In this document: positions 32,438 to 41,225 of the stretch, in pieces
How positions within the stretch are numbered: the first letter of the stretch is position 1
How the letters are laid out: each line of letters starts with the position of its first letter
DNA from: an uncultured Ruminococcus sp.
GTDB taxonomy: Bacteria > Bacillota > Clostridia > Oscillospirales > Ruminococcaceae
Length of the DNA stretch: 64,000 nucleotides
Direction of reading: 5' to 3'
Assembly (NCBI GenBank): GCA_945877315.1
Contig: CAMCRP010000009.1
Location: forward strand, 1 to 64,000
Made by a program: the position numbers and the translations under genes
Notes under the pieces: generated by a model
The model's database searches: none
Seen by the model: only the letters and a program-made list of their open reading frames with translations
What the model was told of the DNA's origin: nothing

Positions 32438-32444
32438 CGATTTT

Positions 32445-33344
32445 TTATTCTTCGGATTTTTGGGAAAGACGTCCGGGAAGCTCGGTAAGAAAAGGAAGTG
32501 CAGCACCGATAATCAAAGTAATTATCGAAGCTATTCCACTGCCGTTCAGAGCAAAGCTTTCGCCCTCGGCAAATGCGTAAGAGTAAATTGCATACACAGA
32601 GCCGACCATCAGCCCCGCTATAACGCAGTAGGTTCCCTGACGGAATTTTTTCAGCAAAATTGAAATTATCTTCGCCGCCGCAAAAACGCCCACAACAATG
32701 CCGATTCCCGCCGGTATCAGGGGCAGACAAGCTGTAATGCGTTCGCTCATGCTTATTCCCGAAGATGTTATGGTGTCGATAGACGCAATTATGGTATCAT
32801 ATGCACCGAAAACCTTCAAAACCATTGAACCGCTGAGCCCCGGAAGTATCATAGCGACCATTGCCGCAAATCCCACAACAGCGAGATAAATCGCATATCC
32901 CACCGTCAGCGTGTCAGAACCGCCCGCAATAGGCGTTCCCGAGGTCAGCAGCGTAAAGCCAACCATTGCCGCCGCACCGCAGATAAACGGGATAACATTC
33001 ACACCTTTGAGCTTTGACTCCTTAACGCTTTCCTTGTAGATCATGGGCAGACTTCCCAGCACAATTCCGATAAAGAAAAACTGCGTCGGCTGATTGTACC
33101 GTTCAAACAGCACAGTCAGCACCTTTGCCGTAAGTATGATTCCGATGCCCATTCCCAGAACAACGGAAACCAGAAAACCGAAATTTTCCTTTATCTTCTT
33201 TATGTTCAAGTCGATAGCGTCCATAAGCCTGTCATAAAGCTTGAGAACGACTGCCAGCGTTCCTCCGCTGACACCCGGGACGGCGTTTGCAATGCCTATG
33301 GCAGTACCCTTTAATGTGTTTACAATAAATTCCTTGATATTCAT
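32445..33344 (-). CDS. DUF368 membrane protein, putative undecaprenyl-phosphate translocase (PopT type)
   Basis: 299 residues from MNIKEFIVNTLKG at 33344; the longer frame extends upstream of the predicted promoter. The polytopic membrane protein shows the DUF368 signatures GIANAVPGVSGGTLAVVLKLYDRLMDA (only its ends matter here) and MILPGLSGSMVLKVFGAYD, an internal repeat of the P-G-x-SG motif. DUF368/PopT proteins recycle undecaprenyl phosphate across the membrane for peptidoglycan and polymer synthesis (established for other bacteria); function here is by family. A promoter is predicted at 33385-33413. Confidence 0.88.
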   Translation of the reverse strand: MNIKEFIVNTLKGTAIGIANAVPGVSGGTLAVVLKLYDRLMDAIDLNIKKIKENFGFLVSVVLGMGIGIILTAKVLTVLFERYNQPTQFFFIGIVLGSLPMIYKESVKESKLKGVNVIPFICGAAAMVGFTLLTSGTPIAGGSDTLTVGYAIYLAVVGFAAMVAMILPGLSGSMVLKVFGAYDTIIASIDTITSSGISMSERITACLPLIPAGIGIVVGVFAAAKIISILLKKFRQGTYCVIAGLMVGSVYAIYSYAFAEGESFALNGSGIASIITLIIGAALPFLTELPGRLSQKSEE

Positions 33345-33384
33345 TTTTTCCTCCGAAAGCTTAATTGTTTTTTCATACAGTAAT

Positions 33385-33413
33385 ATTATCCCACAATCCT
33401 TCCCAAAATGCAA
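33385..33413 (-). promoter_or_regulatory. Predicted promoter of the DUF368 gene
   Basis: Minus strand TTGCAT (33413-33408), 17-bp spacer, GATAAT (33390-33385), about 40 bp before the ATG at 33344. Confidence 0.55.
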
Positions 33414-33460
33414 GAGTTATGCACAAATTTATATTTATTGGATTTTAATAAATTTATCTC

Positions 33461-33489
33461 TTGATTTTTTTGCTGATTTGTGATATTAT
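33461..33489 (+). promoter_or_regulatory. Predicted promoter of the cytidylate-kinase-like gene
   Basis: TTGATT (33461-33466), 17-bp spacer, TATTAT (33484-33489), 40 bp before the ATG at 33529. Confidence 0.55.
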
Positions 33490-33528
33490 ATAAATATAAC
33501 CTATTTACGGAAAGGATTGATCACTGCT

Positions 33529-34131
33529 ATGAAATCTGTTATTACTATCGGCCGTCAGTTTGGAAGCGGAGGACGCGAGATCGGAAGGCTCCTTGCGGAA
33601 AAGTACGATATTCCTTTCTATGACAATGAGCTTTTAAAGGCAGCCTCGGAGCACAGCGGAATTGCCGAGGAGTTCTTTATCGAAAACGACGAAAAGCCCG
33701 TAAACAGTCTGCTTTATATGCTTTCCACCACCTATTCGCAGGACACACTGCCGTTTAATCATCAGCTGTTTCTTGCACAGTTTGAAGCTATCAGACGCAT
33801 CGCAAATGAAGGTCCCTGCGTTATTGTCGGAAGATGTGCCGACTACGCTTTGAAGGACAAGAAAAATGTGGTAAACGTCTTTATCCACGCATCAATGGAC
33901 GCAAGGCTTGACAGGGCTATAAAGGTCTACAACATTCCCGCAAAAAAGGCAGAAGAATACATTCTGCGCAAGGATAAGCAGCGTGCGGCGTACTATAATT
34001 TCTACGCCTGCCGCAAATGGGGCGCAGTTGATAACTATCATATGACCATAGACAGCAGCTATATTCCCTACGAGGAATGTGTGGAAATGATAGGCAAGCT
34101 TGTTGAGCTTCGTGAAAGCTGCGGCTGCTGA
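33529..34131 (+). CDS. Cytidylate kinase-like family protein
   Basis: 200 residues from the ATG at 33529 (MKSVITIGRQFGSGGREIGR), with GGAAAGGA somewhat far upstream; an in-frame TTG at 33517 abuts that site and is unlikely. It has the P-loop-like GRQFGSGGREIG of the Cmk-like family, PFYDNELL, IVGRCADYAL and VFIHASMDAR motifs. Clostridial members are not the essential Cmk; their substrate is uncertain. It is followed after 8 bp by a small membrane protein, probably in the same transcript with the EAL gene. Confidence 0.85.
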   Translation: MKSVITIGRQFGSGGREIGRLLAEKYDIPFYDNELLKAASEHSGIAEEFFIENDEKPVNSLLYMLSTTYSQDTLPFNHQLFLAQFEAIRRIANEGPCVIVGRCADYALKDKKNVVNVFIHASMDARLDRAIKVYNIPAKKAEEYILRKDKQRAAYYNFYACRKWGAVDNYHMTIDSSYIPYEECVEMIGKLVELRESCGC

Positions 34132-34139
34132 TACGTCCT

Positions 34140-34496
34140 ATGAAAAAGTATCTTTCGGATTATATTGCCTTCATCGAAAAGGCTCTTGCTGACAATTCCC
34201 TCAGCCGTGAGGAGTTGGAAAGGATATTTGCCGAAATGCCTATGCAAATAGGCTTTATGCAGCATGAACGGCTTATACATCTTATTGTGACCGTGCTGTT
34301 TGCGCTGCTGCTGTTTATTTCAATGGCAGCGGCGGCAGCACTAAAAATTCCTGCGTTTTTTCTGCTTTCTCTGCTGCTGCTTGCTTTGCTTATTCCTTAC
34401 ATATCTCACTACTACTTTTTAGAAAATAACGTGCAGAAGCTTTACTCACTTTATAACGCTCTGAATGAAAAAATCAGAAAATCCCATAATCCATAG
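34140..34496 (+). CDS. Small membrane protein with two transmembrane segments
   Basis: 118 residues, not recognised. A helical N-terminal 45 residues (DYIAFIEKALADNSLSREEL) precede two adjacent hydrophobic segments (about 45-67 and 72-92) rich in Leu and Ala, then a helical tail. The start lies 8 bp after the kinase-like gene without a strong site, which suggests translational coupling. The next gene, EAL, starts 17 bp later. The trio may act together at the membrane. Confidence 0.65.
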   Translation: MKKYLSDYIAFIEKALADNSLSREELERIFAEMPMQIGFMQHERLIHLIVTVLFALLLFISMAAAAALKIPAFFLLSLLLLALLIPYISHYYFLENNVQKLYSLYNALNEKIRKSHNP

Positions 34497-34513
34497 CTAG
34501 GAGTTTTGCCCCT

Positions 34514-35719
34514 ATGAATATTACAAATGACATGGTCGCTTCGGTGATCGAAAACGGTGACATCTACGTTGACTTCCAGCCCATATTCAGCCTTAACACG
34601 AAAAAAGTCATAGGAATGGAGGCTCTCAGCCGAGGTGTCTACGACGGCGAGATAGTGTCCCCCTACTTTATGTTTACATACGCCAGAGAGAACGGCGCAG
34701 TCCTAAAGCTTGACAGACTCTGCCGCGAAAAGGCAATGAAGGCATTCAGCAGCCAGAGCAGCGAGGCAATGCTTTTCATAAACTTTGAAACCTCCGTACT
34801 GAACGAGGTCATTTCGGGCACGGGTGAGATACTGCGCACCGCCGAGGAAAACAGGCTTTCCAGCCGAAATATCGTTATTGAGCTGAACGAGTCTATGGTA
34901 AAGGACAATTTCAATCTGATGAAATTTGTGGATTTTTACCGCAGCCGTGGTTTCCTAATAGCCCTTGACAATGTTGGTACGGGCTTTGACACACTAAACC
35001 GTATCCGCCTTGTAAACCCCGATATTATCAAGATCGACAAAATGATCGTCACAGGCATTGAATCCAACAACTATAATCAGGAGGTTTTCAAGTCCATTAT
35101 AAATACTGCCAGACAGTGCGGCGCAATGACTGTTGCCGAGGGCGTTGAAACGGTGGACGAGGTCATCACATGTATGCTTATGGGAGTTGACTATTTCCAG
35201 GGCTTCTACTTCTCCCGCCCCGACAAGTTCAACACGCTTTTCTCCAATGACACAAGAATTCGCCTTGAAGCGGCGGCACAAAAGCTCAACATCAGCATAA
35301 AGAAAAATCCCACCGTTGTTACCATGCAGGTGGAAACCTATAAGCGTATCATCTACGATCTGGTAAACCGTCTTAGCTGCTCCGACGGCACAGACTATGA
35401 CCATGAGCTGGAGGAATATATGTCTGAGCATGACGAACTGGAGGCAGCATTCCTTATTGACAAAAACGGCGTTCAGATAACGCATACAGTTATGCACCCC
35501 GACCAGGAGATAATGAACGGCTTTTCTCCCGCCGTCCCCGGAGATAATCACGGCATAAAGAATTATTTTTATGCCGTCAGCGAGCAGATAGAGGACCCGT
35601 TTATTTCGGGCTGGTACATTTCCGCCGCAACGGGTATGTCCTGCAAAACCATTTCATCGAAGTTTTACAGCAAAACAGGCGATTTTATCGTTGCATGCGT
35701 TGACCTCAAAAAATTCTGA
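34514..35719 (+). CDS. EAL-domain protein with one altered metal-site residue
   Basis: 401 residues: EAL domain (about 1-245) and a C-terminal PDC/Cache-like sensory domain (about 265-400, with AAFLIDKNGVQITHT and FISGWYISAATG). EAL phosphodiesterases hydrolyse c-di-GMP. Most catalytic positions are present: EAL at 36-38, N90, E123, D152, K173, E209 and Q229. However, the DDFGTG motif reads DNVGTG, so the second metal-contacting Asp is Asn153. It could be an inactive c-di-GMP receptor or a weakened enzyme. The site TAGGAG precedes the ATG. Confidence 0.88.
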   Translation: MNITNDMVASVIENGDIYVDFQPIFSLNTKKVIGMEALSRGVYDGEIVSPYFMFTYARENGAVLKLDRLCREKAMKAFSSQSSEAMLFINFETSVLNEVISGTGEILRTAEENRLSSRNIVIELNESMVKDNFNLMKFVDFYRSRGFLIALDNVGTGFDTLNRIRLVNPDIIKIDKMIVTGIESNNYNQEVFKSIINTARQCGAMTVAEGVETVDEVITCMLMGVDYFQGFYFSRPDKFNTLFSNDTRIRLEAAAQKLNISIKKNPTVVTMQVETYKRIIYDLVNRLSCSDGTDYDHELEEYMSEHDELEAAFLIDKNGVQITHTVMHPDQEIMNGFSPAVPGDNHGIKNYFYAVSEQIEDPFISGWYISAATGMSCKTISSKFYSKTGDFIVACVDLKKF

Positions 35720-35725
35720 CTTGGC

Positions 35726-35789
35726 AACTGCTGATATAATTGACATTTCTATTTTTCTGTTGCTTGAGTGAGTTATTAAGTGGGTGTTC
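35726..35789. repeat. Dispersed repeat, uninterrupted copy
   Basis: Matches the sequence flanking the palindromic element at 28274-28443 with the insertion removed: AACTGCTGAT, TGACATTTCTA, GTTGC, GTGGGTGTTC in the same order. It lies between the EAL stop and the DUF4364 terminator. No coding potential. Confidence 0.6.
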
Positions 35790-35798
35790 GACAATGCA

Positions 35799-35836
35799 AA
35801 ACCGCCGTTTCCGAGAAAAATTCGGAAACGGCGGTT
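35799..35836. terminator. Terminator between the EAL gene and the aro operon end
   Basis: AACCGCCGTTTCCGA pairs perfectly with TCGGAAACGGCGGTT around GAAAAAT; ATTTTT follows on the plus strand. It is well placed for the EAL gene and probably also for the leftward DUF4364 gene. Confidence 0.85.
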
Positions 35837-35840
35837 ATTT

Positions 35841-36395
35841 TTACGGTTCTTCTTCCTTATTGTCGAGAACAAAATCTATTACCTTACGGTAAAATTCAAC
35901 AGGGTCGGCGAAAATCTTGTCCTTCATAAACTCCGCCTGCTCACGGTCGGGAGCGTATATGCTCATTTTCAGCAGATCAAAACCGCTGTCCTTTATAACT
36001 GTATTGAGATAGCAGCCGTTGGGAGCGTCGGTAATGGTGTTGTCAACAATGGCGTTCCTGCGCTTTACCGACATATGCCGCAGCGCAGCCGTCATAAGAC
36101 GCTTTCTGAATATCTCGTGCACATTATCGGAGAAAAACTCGGCACTCATTCTGCCCTTTTCGCCCAAGGTATAGACCTTCTTACCGTCCCTTTCACTGAC
36201 AATGACCGCACCCGTTTCTTCAAGGACGGCAATAGCGTCGGAAAAATAGAAATAGTTGATTATCTCGCTTTCCATAATGATCTCCACAAGCTCGTCGTGT
36301 GTTATGGGGACATTCAGCTTGTTAAGAAGATAGCAAAGCAAGACCTTGACCGAATGAAGCGAATTCACTTCAATGTGTGAAATATCTTCGTCCAT
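35841..36395 (-). CDS. DUF4364 family protein, putative regulator
   Basis: 184 residues from the ATG at 36395, preceded by GGGAGGG; the ATG at 36419 is less well placed. N-terminal winged-helix features (VKVLLCYLLNKLNVPITHDELVEI, quoted for its pattern only) and a C-terminal alpha/beta domain match DUF4364, a clostridial family thought to be transcriptional regulators. It follows aroC by 41 bp on the same strand and is the last gene of the shikimate cluster. Whether it regulates that cluster is unknown. Confidence 0.8.
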   Translation of the reverse strand: MDEDISHIEVNSLHSVKVLLCYLLNKLNVPITHDELVEIIMESEIINYFYFSDAIAVLEETGAVIVSERDGKKVYTLGEKGRMSAEFFSDNVHEIFRKRLMTAALRHMSVKRRNAIVDNTITDAPNGCYLNTVIKDSGFDLLKMSIYAPDREQAEFMKDKIFADPVEFYRKVIDFVLDNKEEEP

Positions 36396-36436
36396 TTTAC
36401 CCTCCCAAACCCTCGTCACAATCGGCGTAAATTCTA

Positions 36437-37528
36437 TCAGAAATTAGGATAATCCAACATATGGGAAAGAATTGCAATGTTCGCAGCCGCCTCAACACAG
36501 GGAACTGCTCTGGGCACAACACAGGGGTCATGTCTGCCCTTGACGGTGATAACATCGTTTGTCATGGTGGAGTAATCAATGGTGTTCTGCTCCCTGGCAA
36601 TTGACGGAGTAGGCTTGAAGGCTGTGCGGAACACAATAGGCATTCCCGAGGAAATACCGCCCAGAATACCGCCGTGATTGTTGGTTTTCGTGAGAACGTG
36701 TCCCTGCTCGTTCACATAGAATTCGTCATTATTCTGACTTCCCGTGAGATTTACCACGTTAAAGCCCGCACCGAACTCAATTCCCTTAACAGCAGGAATT
36801 CCGAAAACAAGCCGTGAAATGCTGTTTTCCAGTCCCTCAAACATAGGCGAACCGACGCCTGCGGGAACGTTGATAACAGCACATTCGATAATGCCGCCCA
36901 GACTGTCCAGAGATGTTCTTGCAGCATCGATATCAGCGATCATTGCCTCGCCCTTTTTATCATTGATAACGGGGAATTTCTTGTGTCTGAGAGCAATAGC
37001 CTGTTCTCTGGTGACGTTAATGGGATCAAAAGAAGTGTCCTTTATCTTGTGTATCTGCTTAATATGAGTAGCGGTGTAAATGCCACGTCTTTCAAGTATC
37101 TGACCGCAGATAGCACCCGCAAAAACCAGCGGAGCAGTCAGACGTCCCGAGAAATGTCCGCCGCCTCTTACGTCATTGAAGCCCTTGTAACGCAGTGCAC
37201 CCGTATAATCTGCATGACCGGGACGGGCAAGCTTTGCCACGTTTCCGTAGTCCTGAGAATGTTGGTCGGTGTTGTTGATGAAAACAGCCAGCGGTGTGCC
37301 TGTGGTCCTGCCGTTGTAAACGCCCGACATAATGTTTGGCATATCGCTTTCTCTGCGCTGTGTAGAGGTTTTGTCCTTTTTGGGTGCCCTTCTTTCCATA
37401 AACGAAAGAAGCTCCTCCATGTCAATTGCTTCCCCGGGAGGAAGGTTGTCAATAACTGCGCCGATGGCAGGTCCGTGTGATTCTCCGAATATAGAAATTG
37501 TAATGTTGTGATTCCAGAAAGATGACAA
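36437..37528 (-). CDS. aroC: Chorismate synthase
   Basis: A 363-residue enzyme forming chorismate from EPSP with reduced FMN, the last common step to aromatic amino acids. Signatures: GESHGPAIGAVIDNLPPG near the N-terminus, RRAPKKDKTSTQRRESD, GRPGHADYTG-like RPGHADYTGALRYKG, RGGGHFSGR, and GGISSGMPIVFR. It is full length. It starts 23 bp after aroA in the leftward aroB-aroA-aroC run. Confidence 0.96.
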   Translation of the reverse strand: MSSFWNHNITISIFGESHGPAIGAVIDNLPPGEAIDMEELLSFMERRAPKKDKTSTQRRESDMPNIMSGVYNGRTTGTPLAVFINNTDQHSQDYGNVAKLARPGHADYTGALRYKGFNDVRGGGHFSGRLTAPLVFAGAICGQILERRGIYTATHIKQIHKIKDTSFDPINVTREQAIALRHKKFPVINDKKGEAMIADIDAARTSLDSLGGIIECAVINVPAGVGSPMFEGLENSISRLVFGIPAVKGIEFGAGFNVVNLTGSQNNDEFYVNEQGHVLTKTNNHGGILGGISSGMPIVFRTAFKPTPSIAREQNTIDYSTMTNDVITVKGRHDPCVVPRAVPCVEAAANIAILSHMLDYPNF

Positions 37529-37551
37529 GAAGCTTCAACCCTTTCTAAATT

Positions 37552-38796
37552 TTATCCTGTGATTTCGATTTTTCCGCCAAGCCTTGTAAGATCATCAAAG
37601 AAGGTGGGATAGGATTTATTCACCGCTTCTGCACCCAGAATGGTAACGGGAGCATCTGCCCTGAGAGCCGCAATTGCTGCTGACATTACTATTCTGTGGT
37701 CATTGCAGCCGTCAACAGTGCCGCCCTTGAAGCCGTGAACGGGAATAATCTCCAGCCTGTCGTCAAATGACTTGACATTTCCGCCGATGGCATTCAGCGC
37801 ATTTGCAATAGCCGTCAGACGGTCACTTTCCTTGATTTTAAGCCGCTTTGCGCCGACAATTTCCGACTTTTCGGACGTAAAAGAAGCAAGCACCGTCAGT
37901 ATCGGCACAAGGTCGGGAATGTCGGTGGCGTCCGCCGTAAATCCGCCTAAAACACCGCTATTTTTATTATAACCTATTTCATCTAAAATTTCAAGGATTT
38001 TCTTGTCACCTTGTACAGAATTTTTATTAAGATTTTTCACATCGACAGATGAACCCAGCGCATTTGCGGTAAAAAAGAATGCCGCCTGCGAAAAATCTCC
38101 CTCAACAGCGCAGTTTTTCGCCCGGTAACGCTGATTTCCTCGGATAAGATAGCAAAGCTGTCCGTCAATGTTAGCTTCTCTTACGGAAATACCGAAATCC
38201 CGAAGAACGGAAACCGTCATATCCGCATAAGGCTTAGATTCCAGACGGGATCTGAGCTTTATTACAGAATCCCCTCCGCAAAGAGGCAGTGCAAACAGCA
38301 GTCCCGTTATAAACTGAGAAGAAATGTCCCCTTCAAGCTCATATTCTCCCGGACAAAGTCTTCCACTGACGGAAAAGGGCATAGTGTTATTGTAATCGAA
38401 GGCAACGCCCTTTTTGCTCATTTCCCTGATATAGGGGGTGATGGGTCTTTCGGGCAGCTTTCCCCTTCCACGAAATTCTGCGGAAATTCCCAAAGCAGAC
38501 GCTACGGGAATTAGAAAACGCAGTGTGGAACCGCTTTCGCAGCAATTGATTACAGCGGACGATTTCGGGGACGAAATGCCCTTCACCGTGTACTCGCTGC
38601 CGTTCACGGAAATCTCGGCACCCATTGCCGTCATAGCCGAAACAGTTGCCGCAATGTCCACGGAATTTGTAACGTTGGACACCACCGACACTCCGTCGGA
38701 AAGTGCCGCAGCTATCAGACAGCGGTGCGAGAAGCTTTTTGAGGACGGTATATCCACACTTCCCGAAAGCTTACCGGGATAAACGGTAACGTTCAT
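37552..38796 (-). CDS. aroA: 3-phosphoshikimate 1-carboxyvinyltransferase (EPSP synthase)
   Basis: 414 residues, catalysing shikimate-3-phosphate plus PEP to EPSP. The substrate motifs are visible: PSSKSFSHRCLIAAAL at the N-terminus, GSTLRFLIPV, LPERPI, SSQFITGLLFALPL, GDFSQAAFFF, KESDRL and NDHRIVMSAAI. The Gly of the GNAGTA-type region is replaced by CESGSTLRF, seen in class II-type enzymes of Gram-positives. It begins 4 bp after the aroB stop, a tight operon link. Confidence 0.95.
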   Translation of the reverse strand: MNVTVYPGKLSGSVDIPSSKSFSHRCLIAAALSDGVSVVSNVTNSVDIAATVSAMTAMGAEISVNGSEYTVKGISSPKSSAVINCCESGSTLRFLIPVASALGISAEFRGRGKLPERPITPYIREMSKKGVAFDYNNTMPFSVSGRLCPGEYELEGDISSQFITGLLFALPLCGGDSVIKLRSRLESKPYADMTVSVLRDFGISVREANIDGQLCYLIRGNQRYRAKNCAVEGDFSQAAFFFTANALGSSVDVKNLNKNSVQGDKKILEILDEIGYNKNSGVLGGFTADATDIPDLVPILTVLASFTSEKSEIVGAKRLKIKESDRLTAIANALNAIGGNVKSFDDRLEIIPVHGFKGGTVDGCNDHRIVMSAAIAALRADAPVTILGAEAVNKSYPTFFDDLTRLGGKIEITG

Positions 38797-38800
38797 ATTA

Positions 38801-39859
38801 TCATCCTTTCAGCATCTCTAAAAACTCGGGAACGGGCATTTTCCTGATAAACGATTTTCCCGAATCCTCGCAGATAATTATGTTAATGGAACCGCCCATT
38901 CTCTTCTTGTCGTTGAGAGCGGCTTCTCCCAATTCATAGGGCTTGGGCTCAACGGAAATATTCAGCTTGTAACGTTCAAGGCAAGCCGTCAGCTCCTCGG
39001 TCAGACCCTTGCGGCAAAGTCCGTTATCCTCCGCAAGACGGGTTATCATCATCATACCGACAGAAACCGCCTTGCCGTGGGAAATTCCGGTGTAATTGTA
39101 ATACTGCTCAATGGAATGAGCCAGCGTGTGACCGAAGTTGAGAAGCATTCTCTCCCCCGTGTCAAACTCGTCATTTTCCACCACGTCACGCTTGATGGAA
39201 ACACATTCGGCAATAACTTCTTCCAGAATTTCGCCTATATTTTCCAAATCGTGACGGGACAGCTTGTCAAAAAGTCCCGCAGATTTTATCATTCCGTACT
39301 TAACGACCTCGCCCATTCCGTCAATGAAAAATTCCTCGGGAAGGGTGGAAAGAGCGTCAATATCGCAGATAACAAGCTTTGGCTGCTTGAATGCGCCGAC
39401 GAGATTTTTTCCCGCCTTGATGTCAACAGCAGTTTTTCCGCCGACAGAGGAATCCACCTGTGCCAGCAGAGTTGTGGGAATCTGAACAAAATCTATCCCC
39501 CTGAGATATGCCGCAGACGCAAATCCCGCCATATCTCCCGTAACACCGCCGCCCAGGGCAACCAGCACGTCCGAACGTGTAATATGATTTTCCGCAAGAA
39601 AATCGAAAATTTCCGAAAGAACAGCAATGCTCTTTGAAGCCTCGCCATGAGGGAATGTAAAGCTTACCACCTCAAATCCCGCAGCTTTAAGGGACTTTTC
39701 CACCCGCTCACCGTATAAGCCGTAAACCGTATCATCGGAAACTATCGCCGCCTTTGCCGCCTTTGTGACCTGTCTGATACGTTCACCGCAGCTGTCAAGC
39801 AGTTCATGTCCGATAATAACATCGTAGCTTTGAGATGCTTTTACACTGATAGTCTGCAT
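38801..39859 (-). CDS. aroB: 3-dehydroquinate synthase
   Basis: A 352-residue NAD- and metal-dependent enzyme turning DAHP into 3-dehydroquinate. Seen: FPHGEASKS, ALGGGVTGDMAGFASAAYLRG (shown only for its start and end), TTLLAQVDSSVGGKTAVD, GMGEVVKYGMI and LNFGHTLAHSIE with metal-binding His. It is full length. A site AAAGGAG precedes the ATG. The gap to aroF (39860-39982) has a long hairpin, so aroB-aroA-aroC may have its own promoter near a TATAAC at about 39905. Confidence 0.95.
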   Translation of the reverse strand: MQTISVKASQSYDVIIGHELLDSCGERIRQVTKAAKAAIVSDDTVYGLYGERVEKSLKAAGFEVVSFTFPHGEASKSIAVLSEIFDFLAENHITRSDVLVALGGGVTGDMAGFASAAYLRGIDFVQIPTTLLAQVDSSVGGKTAVDIKAGKNLVGAFKQPKLVICDIDALSTLPEEFFIDGMGEVVKYGMIKSAGLFDKLSRHDLENIGEILEEVIAECVSIKRDVVENDEFDTGERMLLNFGHTLAHSIEQYYNYTGISHGKAVSVGMMMITRLAEDNGLCRKGLTEELTACLERYKLNISVEPKPYELGEAALNDKKRMGGSINIIICEDSGKSFIRKMPVPEFLEMLKG

Positions 39860-39932
39860 GATTATTTCTCCTTTAAAAAATGCTGAGAAAATGCCGAAAA
39901 CTCGTTATAGTATGATAGTAATGTGTTTTTTC

Positions 39933-39969
39933 GTCATTCTTTCCCCGCCTTCGGCGGGAAAAGAATGAC
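39933..39969. terminator. Long hairpin between aroF and aroB
   Basis: GTCATTCTTT pairs with AAAGAATGAC outside, and CCCGCC-TTC-GGCGGG inside, with one mismatch. There is no T tract on the leftward strand, so it may be an RNA-stabilising or repeat-derived element and not a true terminator. The inner stem resembles that at 28441-28463. Confidence 0.55.
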
Positions 39970-39982
39970 ACCAAGCAGCTTA

Positions 39983-40996
39983 TCAGCCGATGGTACGTCC
40001 CATGAATTTAGCAGCAGCGTTTATCCTCTCCATAACCTCCGCAAAACGTGCGGGTGTCAGCTGCTGACCGCCGTCGGAAAGTGCGCTTCTAGGGTCGTTG
40101 TGAACTTCAATTTCAAGAGCATCTGCACCCGCAACGATAGCTGCCAGAGAAAGGGGTTCGATAAGAGATGTCAGACCGCCTGCATGAGAAGGGTCTGCAC
40201 ATACGGGCAGATGAGATTTCTGCTTGATAAGCGGGATTGCGGAAACATCGAAGGTGTTTCTTGTCATGGTTTCAAAGGTTCTGATACCTCTTTCGCAGAG
40301 AATTACCTGCTGATTTCCCTCGGACATTATGTACTCTGCAGACATAAGAAGCTCTTCAATGGTGTTTGCAAGACCTCTTTTCAGAAGAACAGGCTTGTTT
40401 ACACGTCCGAGAGCCTTCAGAAGCTCAAAGTTCTGCATATTTCTTGCACCTACCTGGATTACGTCAATATCTGCAAAAAGGTCAATATCCGCAGCACTCA
40501 TTATCTCGGTAACGATAGGCAGACCTGTAATGCTTCTTGCCTTAATAAGCAGCTCAATGCCCTTTTCACGGAGTCCCTGGAAGGAGTAGGGAGATGTTCT
40601 GGGCTTGAATGCGCCGCCTCTGAGCATTGTTGCGCCTGCTTCCTTAACGGCAACAGCTGTTGTGATTATCTGCTCCTCGGACTCAACGGAGCAGGGACCC
40701 GCAATTATCTGTAAAGAACCGTTTCCGATCTTTACGCTGCCGCAGTCGATAACGGTATCCTCGGGGTGGAACTTTCTGTTGGCGTTCTTGTAAGGCTCCT
40801 GTACACGCTGAACGTTTTCAACGCAATCCTGAGCCATAAGGGATTCGATATCAATGTGAGATGTATCACCTACCAGACCCATAATGTTCTTGTGGGCACC
40901 TGTGATCTCGTTTATTTTGACATCATGCTTGTCCAGTACGGAACGAAGTCTGTCAATGCTTTCCTGTGCAGCATTCTGCTTTAAAATAATGATCAT
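39983..40996 (-). CDS. aroF: DAHP synthase (AroA-beta type) with N-terminal regulatory domain
   Basis: 337 residues from the ATG at 40996 (MIIILKQNAAQES), preceded by AGGAGG. It makes DAHP from PEP and erythrose 4-phosphate, the first step of the shikimate pathway. The N-terminal ferredoxin-like regulatory domain (about 1-70) precedes the barrel with AGPCSVESEEQI, RGGAFKPRTSPYSFQG, VGARNMQN, KRGLANTIEE, LCERGIRTFE and DPSHAGG. In Thermotoga this domain mediates Tyr/Phe feedback inhibition. Upstream lies a Phe/Tyr-rich leader ORF and terminator (41021-41254), so expression is probably also attenuated. Confidence 0.95.
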   Translation of the reverse strand: MIIILKQNAAQESIDRLRSVLDKHDVKINEITGAHKNIMGLVGDTSHIDIESLMAQDCVENVQRVQEPYKNANRKFHPEDTVIDCGSVKIGNGSLQIIAGPCSVESEEQIITTAVAVKEAGATMLRGGAFKPRTSPYSFQGLREKGIELLIKARSITGLPIVTEIMSAADIDLFADIDVIQVGARNMQNFELLKALGRVNKPVLLKRGLANTIEELLMSAEYIMSEGNQQVILCERGIRTFETMTRNTFDVSAIPLIKQKSHLPVCADPSHAGGLTSLIEPLSLAAIVAGADALEIEVHNDPRSALSDGGQQLTPARFAEVMERINAAAKFMGRTIG

Positions 40997-41010
40997 CTGA
41001 AAATTCCTCC

Positions 41011-41050
41011 TAAAATAAAAAAGCTGCGAACTACACAAATAGCCGCAGTT
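41011..41050 (-). terminator. Attenuator terminator in the aroF leader
   Basis: Minus strand CTGCG-CTA pairs with TAG-CGCAG (41048-41022 region) and is followed by TTTTTTATTTT, 25 nt before the aroF ribosome binding site. It lies between the leader ORF stop (41086) and aroF, where a premature terminator of an attenuator should be. GCTGCA at 41099-41094 can alternatively pair with TGCGGC at 41047-41042. Confidence 0.75.
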
Positions 41051-41085
41051 AAGATACAATATTTATCGGGCATACGCCTGAAATA

Positions 41086-41193
41086 CTACCTGTTGCAGCA
41101 ATTCTTATTTTTTGCATGATAAAATCGTCCGAAGCTATAAAAGCTCAGACCCGCAAAAAACATGAAATTTACCGCAGCAAAAAGGTTAATCAT
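41086..41193 (-). CDS. Phe/Tyr-rich leader peptide ORF of aroF
   Basis: 35 codons beginning MINLFAAVNFMFF and continuing with GLSFYSFGRFYH before a basic Asn/Lys/Cys tail. Seven Phe and two Tyr codons are concentrated in residues 5-25. GGGAG lies 9 bp before the ATG. It starts about 30 nt after the predicted transcript start. Stalling at the Phe/Tyr codons near 41119-41141 would leave 41094-41099 free to block the terminator. The hydrophobic pattern could also make a small membrane protein, which is the main alternative. Confidence 0.65.
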   Translation of the reverse strand: MINLFAAVNFMFFAGLSFYSFGRFYHAKNKNCCNR

Positions 41194-41225
41194 GGCGAAT
41201 TACTCCCAATAATTTTTACTTTTTT

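Noticed and set aside
41026-41220. T-box leader for aroF
   Set aside because: No T-box AGGGTGGNACCGCG-type motif or specifier loop. A translated aromatic-rich ORF with terminator explains the region better.
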